DNA of 64,000 bases from Bordetella pertussis 18323 (GTDB lineage Bacteria; Pseudomonadota; Gammaproteobacteria; Burkholderiales; Burkholderiaceae_B), in assembly GCF_000306945.1 (NCBI RefSeq), contig NC_018518.1, positions 2,604,001 through 2,668,000 on the forward strand, written 5' to 3'. Shown here piece after piece: positions 53,933 to 63,465 of this stretch. The number at the start of each line of letters is the position of its first letter. The stretch's first letter is position 1. Position numbers and translations under genes: made by a program. The notes beneath the pieces are model-generated. The model was not told where the DNA came from. It searched no databases and saw only the letters and a list, made by a program, of their open reading frames with translations.

Positions 53933-55363
53933 CTATCGGCGGGTCGCCGCCCTGAACAACACCAGGCTGGCCAAGGCCGCGGCGACGTTATAGACCATTG
54001 CCACGGCCAGCGCCCGGCCGTAGACCATGGCGCCATCGCCGACGGGCCAGCCGCCCTCCCCCTCGAGCACCGCGAACACCACGCCGCCCACCACCGCCAC
54101 GCCCGTGGAAGTGCCCACCACCTGCAAGGTGCTCAGCATCCCCGACGCCATGCCGGCCTGCTCCTCTCGCACCGAGCCCAGAATCGCATTGAACGCAAGC
54201 GGGATCACCAGCCCCTGGCCCGCTCCGTTGAGCACCAGCGACGCCACCAAAAGCGGCAGATGGTGCGGCTGCGTCGCGGCGGTGACAACCGAGAGCGCCA
54301 CGCCCGCGGCAAACACCAGCACCCCGAACAGCAGCGCGCCACGGCCATAGCGCGCCGCCAGCCGCGGCCCGACCAGCGACGCGCCGAAAAACGCCAATGC
54401 CGACGGCGTGAACACCGCGCCCGCCGCCAGCGGCGCCATGCCAAGCCCGAACTGCAGCAACAGCGTCAGCGCAAAGAAAAACGAACTGATCGCCGAGAAA
54501 AAGAAAAACACGGCGCCGATCCCCGCCACGAACGGCCGGTTGGCAAACAGCCCCATATCCAGCATGGGCACGCCACCGCGGCGCACCAGCCCTTGCTCAT
54601 AGTGAACGAAATACCCCAGCACCAGCAACGCCAGCACCGGCCCGACCAGCGACCACCACGGCCAGCCGTGCTCGCGCCCCTCCATCACCGGCACCAGGAT
54701 CAAGGCCAGCCCGGCGGCGCCGAGCAGCGCGCCCCGCATATCCACCTTCGTCGCAATCGGCGCGCGCCACTCGGGCAAGGCTCGCCGCCCCGCCAGCAAC
54801 GCCGCGATACCCACAGGCACATTGATCAGGAACACCAGCCGCCACCCCAGGCCGAACGCATTCATCGTGATCAGCACGCCGCCCAGCAATTGCGACACCG
54901 TCGCCGCCACCCCCTGGACCGCGCCCATCACCCCGAACGCGCGCCTGCGCGCCTCGCCCTCGAACAACACCCTGATCGACGCCAGCACCTGCGGCATCAA
55001 CACGCCCGCGCCCACGCCTTGCAAGGCGCGCGCGGCAATAAGCTGCCACGGCGTCACCGCCAACCCGCATAAGGCCGACGCCAGCGTGAACAGCCCCATC
55101 CCGGCCATAAACAGCCGTCGCCGGCCGAACAGATCTCCCAGGCGCGCGCCGTTGATCAGGCACAGACCATAAGCCAACGCATAGGCCACCACCACCAGCT
55201 GCAAATCCGTATCCGTCGCCGACAGACCATGCTGGATACTGGGCAACGCCACGTTGACGATGAACAGATCGAGAATCGTCACGAAATTGCCCGTCAACAA
55301 CACGGCCAGCGCGCGCCAGGGGTGGCGCCTTTCAACATTGGGGGAAGGCATCGCGTCCATCAT
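53933..55363 (-). CDS. MFS multidrug transporter, DHA2 family (14 helices)
   Basis: This 476-aa drug:H+ antiporter has the DHA2 motifs: LLTGNFVTILDLFIVNVALPSIQ (helix 1, D-x-x-I-V-N), GARLGDLFGRRRLFMAGMGLFTLAS (motif A), and ARALQGVGAGVLMPQVLASI (motif B). Fourteen hydrophobic stretches fit the length. Starts at 55363, 55360 and 55351 are possible; AAGG immediately precedes the first. It is divergent from a tetR gene and shares its palindromic operator, the usual layout for an inducible efflux pump. Confidence 0.93.
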   Translation of the reverse strand: MMDAMPSPNVERRHPWRALAVLLTGNFVTILDLFIVNVALPSIQHGLSATDTDLQLVVVAYALAYGLCLINGARLGDLFGRRRLFMAGMGLFTLASALCGLAVTPWQLIAARALQGVGAGVLMPQVLASIRVLFEGEARRRAFGVMGAVQGVAATVSQLLGGVLITMNAFGLGWRLVFLINVPVGIAALLAGRRALPEWRAPIATKVDMRGALLGAAGLALILVPVMEGREHGWPWWSLVGPVLALLVLGYFVHYEQGLVRRGGVPMLDMGLFANRPFVAGIGAVFFFFSAISSFFFALTLLLQFGLGMAPLAAGAVFTPSALAFFGASLVGPRLAARYGRGALLFGVLVFAAGVALSVVTAATQPHHLPLLVASLVLNGAGQGLVIPLAFNAILGSVREEQAGMASGMLSTLQVVGTSTGVAVVGGVVFAVLEGEGGWPVGDGAMVYGRALAVAMVYNVAAALASLVLFRAATRR

Positions 55364-55372
55364 CCTTATAAA

Positions 55373-55394
55373 TATATGTACGATCGTATTTATA
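55373..55394. promoter_or_regulatory. TetR-type palindromic operator
   Basis: A perfect 10-bp palindrome TACGATCGTA (55379-55388) is extended by TATA on both sides, giving about 22 bp of near symmetry. It lies between the divergent tetR and MFS start codons, which are only 33 bp apart. TetR binding here would block both promoters. Confidence 0.75.
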
Positions 55395-55396
55395 GT

Positions 55397-56065
55397 ATGA
55401 TGAAAAACCCCATCTGCGCAATCACGCCGAACCCTGCCATGACTCAACTCGCCCCCTCCCCCACCGTCGACGGCCGCCGGTTGCGCGGCGAACGCGCGCG
55501 CGCACGCGTCCTGGACGAAGCCGTCAAACTCCTCTCCGTCGAGGGACTGGATGGCATCACCTTCGGCCAGGTCGCCGAGCGGGCCGAAGTGGGAAAAAGC
55601 AATCTCCAGGTGCTGTTCGGCGACAAGGAACGCCTGCAACTGGCGGCCCTGGACCATGCGATCGGCCTGTACCAGGCCCAGGTCATCGAACCGGCCATGC
55701 GCAAGCGCACGCCCTTGGCGCGGCTGCGCGCGCTGATGAACGGCTGGTTCGACTTCGTGGAGACCCGTCAGCTGCCGGGCGGCTGCGTCATTACCGCGGC
55801 CAGCAGCGAATACCGCGCCCGCCCCGGACCGCTACGGGACGCCATCCGGCAATACCGCGATGGCGCCCGCGCACGCCTGCGCGAACTGATTCGCCAAGCC
55901 AAAGCCCAGGGCCAGCTCGCCGCCGACACCAACGAAGCCAGACTGGCCATGGACCTGCTCGCCTACCAGGCATTCGCCAACGTCGCCGCGTCGATGGACG
56001 ACGCCGCGGAGTTCAAGCGCGCAAAGGCCGCCGTCGCGCAAATGCTTGCGGGCGGTGCGGGCTGA
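55397..56065 (+). CDS. TetR-family regulator
   Basis: This 222-aa regulator has an N-terminal HTH (RVLDEAVKLLSVEGLDGITFGQVAERAEVGKSNLQVLFGDKERL, near residues 35-79) and an all-helical ligand domain. The upstream ATG pair at 55397/55400 is used here; an ATG at 55439 gives a protein beginning MTQLAPSP and is equally plausible. It probably represses the divergent DHA2 pump. Confidence 0.92.
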   Translation: MMKNPICAITPNPAMTQLAPSPTVDGRRLRGERARARVLDEAVKLLSVEGLDGITFGQVAERAEVGKSNLQVLFGDKERLQLAALDHAIGLYQAQVIEPAMRKRTPLARLRALMNGWFDFVETRQLPGGCVITAASSEYRARPGPLRDAIRQYRDGARARLRELIRQAKAQGQLAADTNEARLAMDLLAYQAFANVAASMDDAAEFKRAKAAVAQMLAGGAG

Positions 56066-56160
56066 GGGTCGACCGGCTTGTCGGTGGCAGGCCGTCGCCA
56101 GGATTCCGGCTTTGCGACGACTTGGTCCTTCGGTATGACGCGTATCCGCACCGCTCTCGA

Positions 56161-57501
56161 TTACGGCATCATTGCGCCGAGCGACTTTGCGGCCTGCGCA
56201 AGCCCACCCAGGACGGAGTCCGCAACACGCGGCGAGAAGTCCTGCGGCAAATCGGCCTGCACGGCGGCAATGATCGCGGGCGTACGGGCCAACAGGTCTT
56301 CAATGATCGGCTCCGCCGTCGGGCCATAACCAACTTTTTGTGCGGTGCTGTTGAAGTGCCTGCGCTGGATGCCGTGCATCTCGTAATGCCGGTTCTTGCC
56401 AATCAATGCCATCGCCAATTTGATTTCGAACGGCGACCACTGATTCGCGCCATCGCCCAGTACCGGATAGGCCGACATCACGTCGTACAGTCTAGTCAAC
56501 TGGAAACGGCCGCGCGGCAACAACTGGATGCTGAAATTCTTGGCGTGGCCATCGGGTGCCCGCAGCAACCAAAACAGGATCTGCGCCGCCATCAACGTTC
56601 TCATATCGACCGCTGCGTTCACTGACTGCCGCAGCGTGGCGAATAAGGCCTTGAGTCCTGGGCCGCCCTCGTTTTCATACTTGCGTAGCGGCGAGCACCC
56701 CTCGACCTGGCAGAAATCTTCCTGCGGCAGGCGCATCAGCCATTGCCCGTTGGGCGCAACACGCCGGTCGAATCGCTCGACCACCAGCACTCGCTGCTGT
56801 CCGAAGGTTGCGATGCTGGCCTCAGCCACATCCAACCCATACGCCTTCAGCAGCTTCAGACACAGCCATTCGTTATCAACAGAAGTGCTGAAGTCAGCCC
56901 GCCGTCCACCCACCAAGCCCAATGGAAGTTTGAAAATATGGCTCGTCGATGTCGCGCCACGCGGCGCAAGCCACTGTCCGCCCCACCACAGGAAGGCTGT
57001 CTTCTCTTGCGCGCCGGCCAGAGAAATTCTGAAATCCGCGTCCGGGTCCCGGCCCGCAGCGAAGGCGCGCGGCGTAACGGTTTCGATCAAATGCCGCTCG
57101 ATGTCCTCCTCGGACAGAGGCACGCCCTCGATGCGATCAAAGCCCTCAGGTATCTCTTCGTCTTCCAGGATCTGTACGGCGCCAACGCAATCGCGTCCAA
57201 TGGCTTTCAACAGATCGAAGGGATCGACCGAGCCCGTCCTGAATCGCTCGGCCACGCGACGACGGATAGCGTCGCTGTCCGGTAGCAGATTGTCGAAGTA
57301 GTTGGCGACTCTCTCCCCCTTGAGGGGCAGATTCTGCAAGTTGAATGGCAGCGACAGCGAAAGTGGCCGGCCGACGTCGGCACGGACCCAATCCACGTCG
57401 TACTGCAGTTCCATCTCTCCGCGAGCGGGAACCGTCCAACGCCCGACGCGAACGCCGTTGGTCCAGATGGACAGGCTGCGGCTGTGCGATCGGCGCCCCA
57501 T
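56161..57501 (-). CDS. hipA: HipA-family kinase toxin
   Basis: This 446-aa Ser/Thr kinase-fold toxin has an N-terminal Couple_hipA region (VGRWTVPARGEMELQYDVDW, LPFNLQNLPLKGERVANYFDNLLPD), the HipA ATP-binding segment ISLAGAQEKTAFLWW, then VERFDRR, QEDFCQV, the catalytic loop APDGHAKNFSI and the metal Asp in LYDVMSAYP. HipA phosphorylates glutamyl-tRNA synthetase or other targets and causes dormancy when free of HipB. It starts 1 bp after the hipB stop. Confidence 0.92.
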   Translation of the reverse strand: MGRRSHSRSLSIWTNGVRVGRWTVPARGEMELQYDVDWVRADVGRPLSLSLPFNLQNLPLKGERVANYFDNLLPDSDAIRRRVAERFRTGSVDPFDLLKAIGRDCVGAVQILEDEEIPEGFDRIEGVPLSEEDIERHLIETVTPRAFAAGRDPDADFRISLAGAQEKTAFLWWGGQWLAPRGATSTSHIFKLPLGLVGGRRADFSTSVDNEWLCLKLLKAYGLDVAEASIATFGQQRVLVVERFDRRVAPNGQWLMRLPQEDFCQVEGCSPLRKYENEGGPGLKALFATLRQSVNAAVDMRTLMAAQILFWLLRAPDGHAKNFSIQLLPRGRFQLTRLYDVMSAYPVLGDGANQWSPFEIKLAMALIGKNRHYEMHGIQRRHFNSTAQKVGYGPTAEPIIEDLLARTPAIIAAVQADLPQDFSPRVADSVLGGLAQAAKSLGAMMP

Positions 57502-57502
57502 G

Positions 57503-57760
57503 TCACCAATCCGCGTCGGAAGACCCTGCGGGACTTCCGCGAGTCGCAATCGTCAACTCCAACCCTAGCGCCGCGCACCAGGCCAGGAGCTGCTCCACGC
57601 TCAGTTGATGGGCATTCAACTCCAGGTGCGAGACCCGCGATTGGCTCAGGCCGATACGACTGGCCAGGGCCGATTGAGTCAGTCCCTGTGCTTTGCGTGC
57701 AGCCTGCAAGACCGCGCCAAGCTGGCCGGTAGTGAGCAGAGGTTGTGATGGCGGCGGCAT
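57503..57760 (-). CDS. hipB: HipB-like HTH antitoxin
   Basis: This 85-aa Xre-family protein has an HTH (LGAVLQAARKAQGLTQSALASRIGLSQSRVSHLELNAHQLSVEQLLAWCAALGLELTI) covering almost its whole length. It should neutralise HipA and bind the operators flanking its own promoter. The ATG at 57760 is chosen because an upstream in-frame ATG at 57790 lies in the promoter itself. Confidence 0.9.
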   Translation of the reverse strand: MPPPSQPLLTTGQLGAVLQAARKAQGLTQSALASRIGLSQSRVSHLELNAHQLSVEQLLAWCAALGLELTIATRGSPAGSSDADW

Positions 57761-57769
57761 TGGAAATAC

Positions 57770-57832
57770 CTGATATTCAGCTAAAAGCATAATAGCTGTA
57801 AATCAACTATTTGTAAAATATCTGAAATTCAG
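57770..57832 (-). promoter_or_regulatory. hipBA promoter with paired operators
   Basis: On the minus strand TTTACA (57817-57812) and TATTAT (57794-57789) are 17 bp apart, a strong sigma-70 promoter. It is bracketed by two near-identical inverted repeats, CTGAATTTCAG upstream (57832-57822) and CTGAATATCAG downstream (57780-57770), 52 bp apart, with a weaker TAGCTG/CAACTA pair between them. This fits cooperative HipB repression and DNA looping or bending. Confidence 0.8.
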
Positions 57833-58043
57833 CTATCAATCCACCGACTTACGCCCGGCACATAAGCTGCAGCCATGAACGTAGCAAGCGAGAAACCTGC
57901 GCCCGCTCCTCAACCAAGGCGCCAACCCCCCCTCCATGAGTCCGGCAAGCAGCGCTTGCCGTTATAGACCGATACACGTCGACGCGCTGGATCAGCGCTA
58001 TTGCATCCAGCCTGGGCTTTGGCAATCTGCGACGCCAAGAAAA

Positions 58044-58082
58044 AATGCCATCGATGACGCGGTCGCAATCATCGATGGCATT
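58044..58082 (-). terminator. intrinsic terminator of guaA
   Basis: AATGCCATCGATGA and its exact complement form a 14-bp stem around an 11-nt loop. In the minus direction it is followed by a run of T. It begins about 30 bp after the guaA stop. Confidence 0.88.
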
Positions 58083-58113
58083 AAATGTGGAATCAATGAA
58101 TCGGATGCCCGAC

Positions 58114-59706
58114 TCACTCCCACTCAATCGTCGCAGGCGGCTTGCTCGATACGTCGTACACCACCCGGTTGATGCCGCGCACTTCGTTGATGATGCGCGA
58201 GGAGACGCGCGCCAGCAGCGGGTGCGGCAGGGGCGCCCAGTCGGCGGTCATGAAGTCGAAGGTCTGCACGGCGCGCAGGGCGACGACGTATTCGTAGGTG
58301 CGGCCGTCGCCCATGACGCCGACCGATTTGACGGGCAGGAAGACGGCGAAGGCTTGCGAGGTGAGTTCGTACCAGGTCAGGCCGCTGGCCGGGTCCTTGG
58401 CGTTGCGCAGTTCCTCGATGAAGATGGCGTCGGCGCGGCGCAGCAGTTCGGCGTACTCGTGCTTGACTTCGCCCAGGATGCGCACGCCCAGGCCGGGGCC
58501 GGGGAACGGGTGGCGATAGACCATCTGCGGCGGCAGGCCCAGGGCCACGCCCAGTTCGCGCACTTCGTCCTTGAACAGTTCGCGCAGCGGCTCGAGCAGT
58601 TGCAGGTTGAGCGTGTCGGGCAGGCCACCGACGTTGTGGTGCGATTTGATCGAGGTGGCCTTGCCGGTCTTGGCGCCGGCCGATTCGATGACGTCGGGGT
58701 AGATGGTGCCTTGCGCCAGCCATTTGGCGCCTTGCAGCTTGCCGGCTTCGTCCTGAAAGACTTCGACGAATTCGCGGCCGATGATCTTGCGCTTGGCTTC
58801 GGGGTCGGCGACGCCGGTCAGCTTGCCCATGAACTGGCTGGTGGCGTCGACGTGGACGATCTTGACGCCCATGTTCTCGGTGAAGGTCTGCATGACCTGT
58901 TTGCCTTCGTCCAGTCGCAGCAGGCCGTGGTCGACGAAGACGCAGGTGAGCTGGTCGCCGATGGCGCGGTGGATGAGCGCGGCGGCCACCGAGGAGTCGA
59001 CGCCGCCGGACAGGCCGAGGATGACTTCGTCGCTGCCGACCTGTTCGCGGATGCGGGCGACCGCTTCCGAGATGTAGTCGGGCATGTTCCAGTCGCCCTC
59101 GCAGCCGCAGATGTCCTTGACGAAGCGCGCCAGCATGGCCTTGCCCTGGACGGTGTGGGTGACTTCGGGGTGGAACTGCACGGCGTAGAAGCCGCGGCTT
59201 TCATCGGCCATGCCGGCGATGGGGCACGAGGCGGTGGAGGCCATCAGCTTGAAGCCGGGCGGCAGTTCGGTGACCTTGTCGCCATGGCTCATCCACACCT
59301 TGAGCATGCCGTGGCCTTCGTCGGTGGTGAAGTCGGCCAGACCGTCGAGCAGTTTGGTGTGGCCATGGGCGCGCACTTCGGCGTAGCCGAATTCGCGGTG
59401 GTCGCTGAAGCTGACGGTGCCGCCCAGCTGTTGCGCCATGGACTGCATGCCGTAGCAGATGCCCAGCACGGGCACGCCCACGTCGAACACGGCCGCCGGC
59501 ACGCGCATCGAGCCTTCTTCGTAGGCCGACGCGTGGCTGCCCGAGAGGATGATGCCCTTGAGGCCCTGCGCGACCTGGTCGCGCACGAAGGCATCGTCGA
59601 CGTCGCCGGCGTGGATTTCGGAGTAGACGCCGGCTTCGCGGACGCGGCGGGCGATCAGCTGGGTGACTTGCGAACCGTAGTCAAGAATGAGGATGCGCTG
59701 GTGCAT
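58114..59706 (-). CDS. guaA: GMP synthase (glutamine-hydrolysing)
   Basis: GuaA (530 aa) amidates XMP to GMP. It has an N-terminal class I glutamine amidotransferase ([18 protein letters not shown]; nucleophile Cys in VLGICYGMQ near residue 86; His/Glu in VQFHPEV), an ATP pyrophosphatase with the P-loop LSGGVDSSV near residue 235, and the C-terminal dimerisation domain ending [11 protein letters not shown]. It lies 97 bp downstream of guaB, with a hairpin between. Confidence 0.98.
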
Positions 59707-59724
59707 GGAGATTCTGCCGGTTGG

Positions 59725-59770
59725 AAATAAAAGCGCACCGGCCAGAACCTGGCCGGTTCTGCCGGTGCGC
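59725..59770 (-). terminator. terminator/attenuator between guaB and guaA
   Basis: GCGCACCGGC pairs with GCCGGTGCGC (10 bp), and inside it AGAACC pairs with GGTTCT, giving a long two-part hairpin. In the minus direction it is followed by TTTTATTT. It lies between guaB and guaA and would let the two genes be expressed at different levels. Confidence 0.8.
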
Positions 59771-59802
59771 GATGCATTGCGTGATGATGACTGGACCCCG
59801 GG

Positions 59803-61263
<1,461 letters not shown>

Positions 61264-61287
61264 GGGAGACTCCGGGCGCAAAGCAAG

Positions 61288-61293
61288 ATTATA
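61288..61293 (-). promoter_or_regulatory. guaBp: candidate guaB -10 element
   Basis: A perfect TATAAT on the minus strand lies 24 bp upstream of the guaB start. No good -35 lies at 16-18 bp. Just upstream a 15-bp inverted repeat (GGAACC-CTA-GGTTCC, 61319-61333) occupies the -35 side and could be a regulator site. Confidence 0.5.
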
Positions 61294-61403
61294 CGCCGGC
61301 TGTAAGAAGTTACTAGTAGGAACCCTAGGTTCCAGGGGGAATTTTGCCGGGTGTACGCCCGCGGCAACAGTGCCCGCCCTCTGCCCTGGTGTCGTGGCCT
61401 GTT

Positions 61404-61471
61404 TTTACCCGGATCATATTGACATTCGATATTTACCCGGGCAATATTTGCATCATTACATTTTTACCCGG
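61404..61471 (+). promoter_or_regulatory. three TTTACCCGG boxes upstream of the DUF2239 gene
   Basis: TTTACCCGG occurs three times in direct orientation at 61404, 61432 and 61463 (28- and 31-bp periods), followed in each case by two to five bases and an ATAT or AATAT. The stretch is much more AT-rich than its surroundings and ends 15 bp before the start codon. It looks like a cooperative operator array for a factor bound every third helical turn. Confidence 0.7.
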
Positions 61472-61485
61472 ACCAAATATCCATC

Positions 61486-62103
61486 ATGACGACTCCCATG
61501 CCTATCTATACCGCCTTCGCCGGCCATGCCCTGCTGGCGGCCGGCCCGCTGGCCGAGGTGGCGCTGGCGGCGCGCCGCGCCGCCGATGGCGATGCCGGCG
61601 CCGCGGTGTTCATTTACGAGGATGCCACCGGACGCGCCATCGATGTGGACACCCGGGGCACCGACGCGGAAATCGTCGCGCGCCTGCCGCTGCCGCTGCC
61701 GCTGCCGACGCCCGTCGAGCCCGAGGCCGAGCCCGAGGGCAGCCCTGCCCGGCCGCGCGGCCGGGGCCGCCCCAGGCTGGGCGTGGTGGCGCGCGAAGTG
61801 ACGCTGCTGCCGCGTCACTGGGATTGGCTGGCCGGACAGCCCGGCGGCGCCTCGGTGGCGTTGCGCAAGCTGGTCGAGCAGGCGCGCCGCGAGCATGCCG
61901 GCGCCGACGCGCTGCGCCGCGGACGCGACGCCGCCTATACCTTCATGAGCGCGGCGGCGGGCAACCTGCCCGGCTTCGAGGAAGCCGTCCGCGCACTGTA
62001 TGCCGGCGACGCCGAGCGGCTGGCGGCGCACATGGCCGGCTGGCCGGCCGATGTGCGCGCCTACGCCCTGCGCCTGGCCGGCGCGGCGGACCTGCCGGCC
62101 TAG
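61486..62103 (+). CDS. DUF2239 family protein
   Basis: This 205-aa protein is of unknown function. The N-terminal half (TAFAGHALLAAGPLAEVALAARRA, FIYEDATGRAIDVDTRG) is followed by a Pro/Glu linker with PLPLPLPTP. The conserved DUF2239 core follows: RGRPRLGVVAREVTLLPRHWDWLAGQPGGASVALRKLVEQARR. That core resembles a ribbon-helix-helix DNA-binding unit, and the three repeat boxes directly upstream suggest autoregulation. No Shine-Dalgarno is seen. The stop TAG is the IS481-F target site. Confidence 0.8.
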   Translation: MTTPMPIYTAFAGHALLAAGPLAEVALAARRAADGDAGAAVFIYEDATGRAIDVDTRGTDAEIVARLPLPLPLPTPVEPEAEPEGSPARPRGRGRPRLGVVAREVTLLPRHWDWLAGQPGGASVALRKLVEQARREHAGADALRRGRDAAYTFMSAAAGNLPGFEEAVRALYAGDAERLAAHMAGWPADVRAYALRLAGAADLPA

Positions 62104-63050
62104 ATGTGAACTGTCAATAGGTTGTATTCGTCCAGGTTGAGTCTGGAGATGGGTACAGCGCGCCCGATGCCTTGGTGGGGTCGATGCCAGTTGTAGTGGT
62201 GTAGCCAGGATTTCATGGCATCGGCTCGGTGTTGGGAGTTCTGGTAGGTGTGAGCGTAAGCCCACTCACGCAAGGCCGACTGGATGAAGCGTTCGGCCTT
62301 GCCATTGGTCTGTGGGCGGTAAGGTCGGGTAAAGCGGTGCTTGATGCCCAGCTCATGGCACAGCGCGGCGAAGGCGCGGCTGCGAAAGGCCGAGCCATTG
62401 TCGGTGAGCAAGCGCTGGATGGTCACGCCCAGGCGCTGGTAGTAGGCCACTGCGTCCTTGAGGAACTGGACGGCGCTGGGGAAGCGCTCGTCGGGGTGGA
62501 TGTCGGTGAAGGCCACGCGGGCGTGGTCATCGATGGCCACGAAGACGAAGTCCCAGCCGGCCCCCTCAACGGTATCGCGTCGGTTGCCCGTGACCCGGTG
62601 GCCAGGGCGCTGGATACGTCCCAGCTTCTTGATGTCGATGTGCAGCAGATCGCCGGGGGCCTGATGCTCGTAGCGCACCACCGGCTCGGCCGGCTCCAGG
62701 TCGGCCAGGTGCGACAGACCGGCGCGGGCCAGGACGCGGCTGACGGTGCTGGCTGACACGCCCAGCGCCTGGGCGATGCGCGCTTGGGTCAGCCGCTTGC
62801 GGCGCAGCTCCACGATAGCCAGCGCCTTGGCCGGCGCAATCGCTCGGGGCGAGACCGTCGGGCGCGAGGACGCATCGGCCAAGCCCGCCTGGCCCTGAGC
62901 CAGGAAGCGGCCCAGCCATTTGCGCACAGTCGGCGCGGTGACCCCATAGGCGCGGGCCGCTTCAGGCACACAAACTTGATGGGCGATCAATTGCTGGACC
63001 ATTTCGAGTCGACGTAGGAAGGTCAATCGGGCATGCTTATGGGTGTTCAT
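62100..63050 (-). CDS. tnpA: IS481 transposase (copy F)
   Basis: This is a full 316-aa transposase with an intact catalytic triad. The last codon (Ile) and TAG stop come from the left-hand flank CCTAGA read on the minus strand. That TAG overlaps the TAG stop of the DUF2239 gene on the other strand through the shared CTAG. Confidence 0.96.
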   Translation of the reverse strand: MNTHKHARLTFLRRLEMVQQLIAHQVCVPEAARAYGVTAPTVRKWLGRFLAQGQAGLADASSRPTVSPRAIAPAKALAIVELRRKRLTQARIAQALGVSASTVSRVLARAGLSHLADLEPAEPVVRYEHQAPGDLLHIDIKKLGRIQRPGHRVTGNRRDTVEGAGWDFVFVAIDDHARVAFTDIHPDERFPSAVQFLKDAVAYYQRLGVTIQRLLTDNGSAFRSRAFAALCHELGIKHRFTRPYRPQTNGKAERFIQSALREWAYAHTYQNSQHRADAMKSWLHHYNWHRPHQGIGRAVPISRLNLDEYNLLTVHI

Positions 63051-63147
63051 CCGGCCGGGCTCCTTGAGTGAACTGGGGGATCGGCGATTTCCAGTTTCTC
63101 AAATCCGGTTCGGATGAACCATGCATACAACCTATTGAATCTTCACA
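62105..63147 (-). mobile_element. IS481: IS481 copy F (complete, mismatched flanks)
   Basis: This is a complete 1,043-bp element in minus orientation. Its flanks are CCTAGA (left) and GCTACC (right). They are not duplicates, and the right one lacks the CTAG core. The left junction is the stop codon of the DUF2239 gene; the right is inside a Bug receptor gene missing its 5' part. It is probably a recombination product or an atypical target. Confidence 0.97.
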
Positions 63148-63395
63148 GCTACCCCGCCATGGACAACATGGCCTGGTACGGCCTGGTCGCGCCGGCCGGC
63201 GTACCGCCCGAAGTCGTCAAGCGCGTCCACGACGCGGCCGTCAAGGCCCTGCAGGACCCGAAGATCCGCAAGCGCCTGGAAGACGGCGGCTCCATCGTGG
63301 AAGGCAGCACCCCCACCGAATACGCCAACCTCATCAAGCGCGAACTGGAACTGCGCAAACGCATCGCCACCGAACAGAAAATCCAGCTGAACTGA
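63148..63395 (+). pseudogene. Bug/TctC-family receptor, C-terminal fragment
   Basis: About 80 codons enter from the IS481-F junction as YPAMDNMAWYGLVAPAGVPPEVVKRV and end with NLIKRELELRKRIATEQ. This is the typical C-terminal lobe of a tripartite tricarboxylate binding receptor. The first three quarters of the gene are missing on the other side of the element. It cannot encode a secreted receptor. Confidence 0.85.
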
Positions 63396-63400
63396 CTGGT

Positions 63401-63426
63401 GTGCCTGTCCCCGCGGGGACAGGCAC
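63401..63426. repeat. REP-like palindrome (copy 2)
   Basis: The half-site GTGCCTGTCCCCG followed by its reverse complement matches the central 26 bp of the palindrome at 26829-26858 exactly. It lies 5 bp after the Bug fragment stop. A partial third half-site (GGGGCAGGCACCC) follows near 63440. Confidence 0.9.
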
Positions 63427-63465
63427 CCCGTCATACGGGGGGCAGGCACCCGCTGGATGCTTGCC

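Noticed and set aside
53656..53955. A 99-codon plus-strand frame between the TehA and DHA2 genes
   Set aside because: It starts inside the TehA gene and ends inside the MFS gene, with no motif or RBS; the 230-bp gap looks non-coding.
57849..58127. A 92-codon frame between hipB and guaA
   Set aside because: It contains the guaA terminator hairpin and has no RBS or recognisable sequence.
61404..61471. CRISPR-like spacing of TTTACCCGG
   Set aside because: Nine-base boxes, only three, directly in front of a start codon; an operator array is the simpler explanation.
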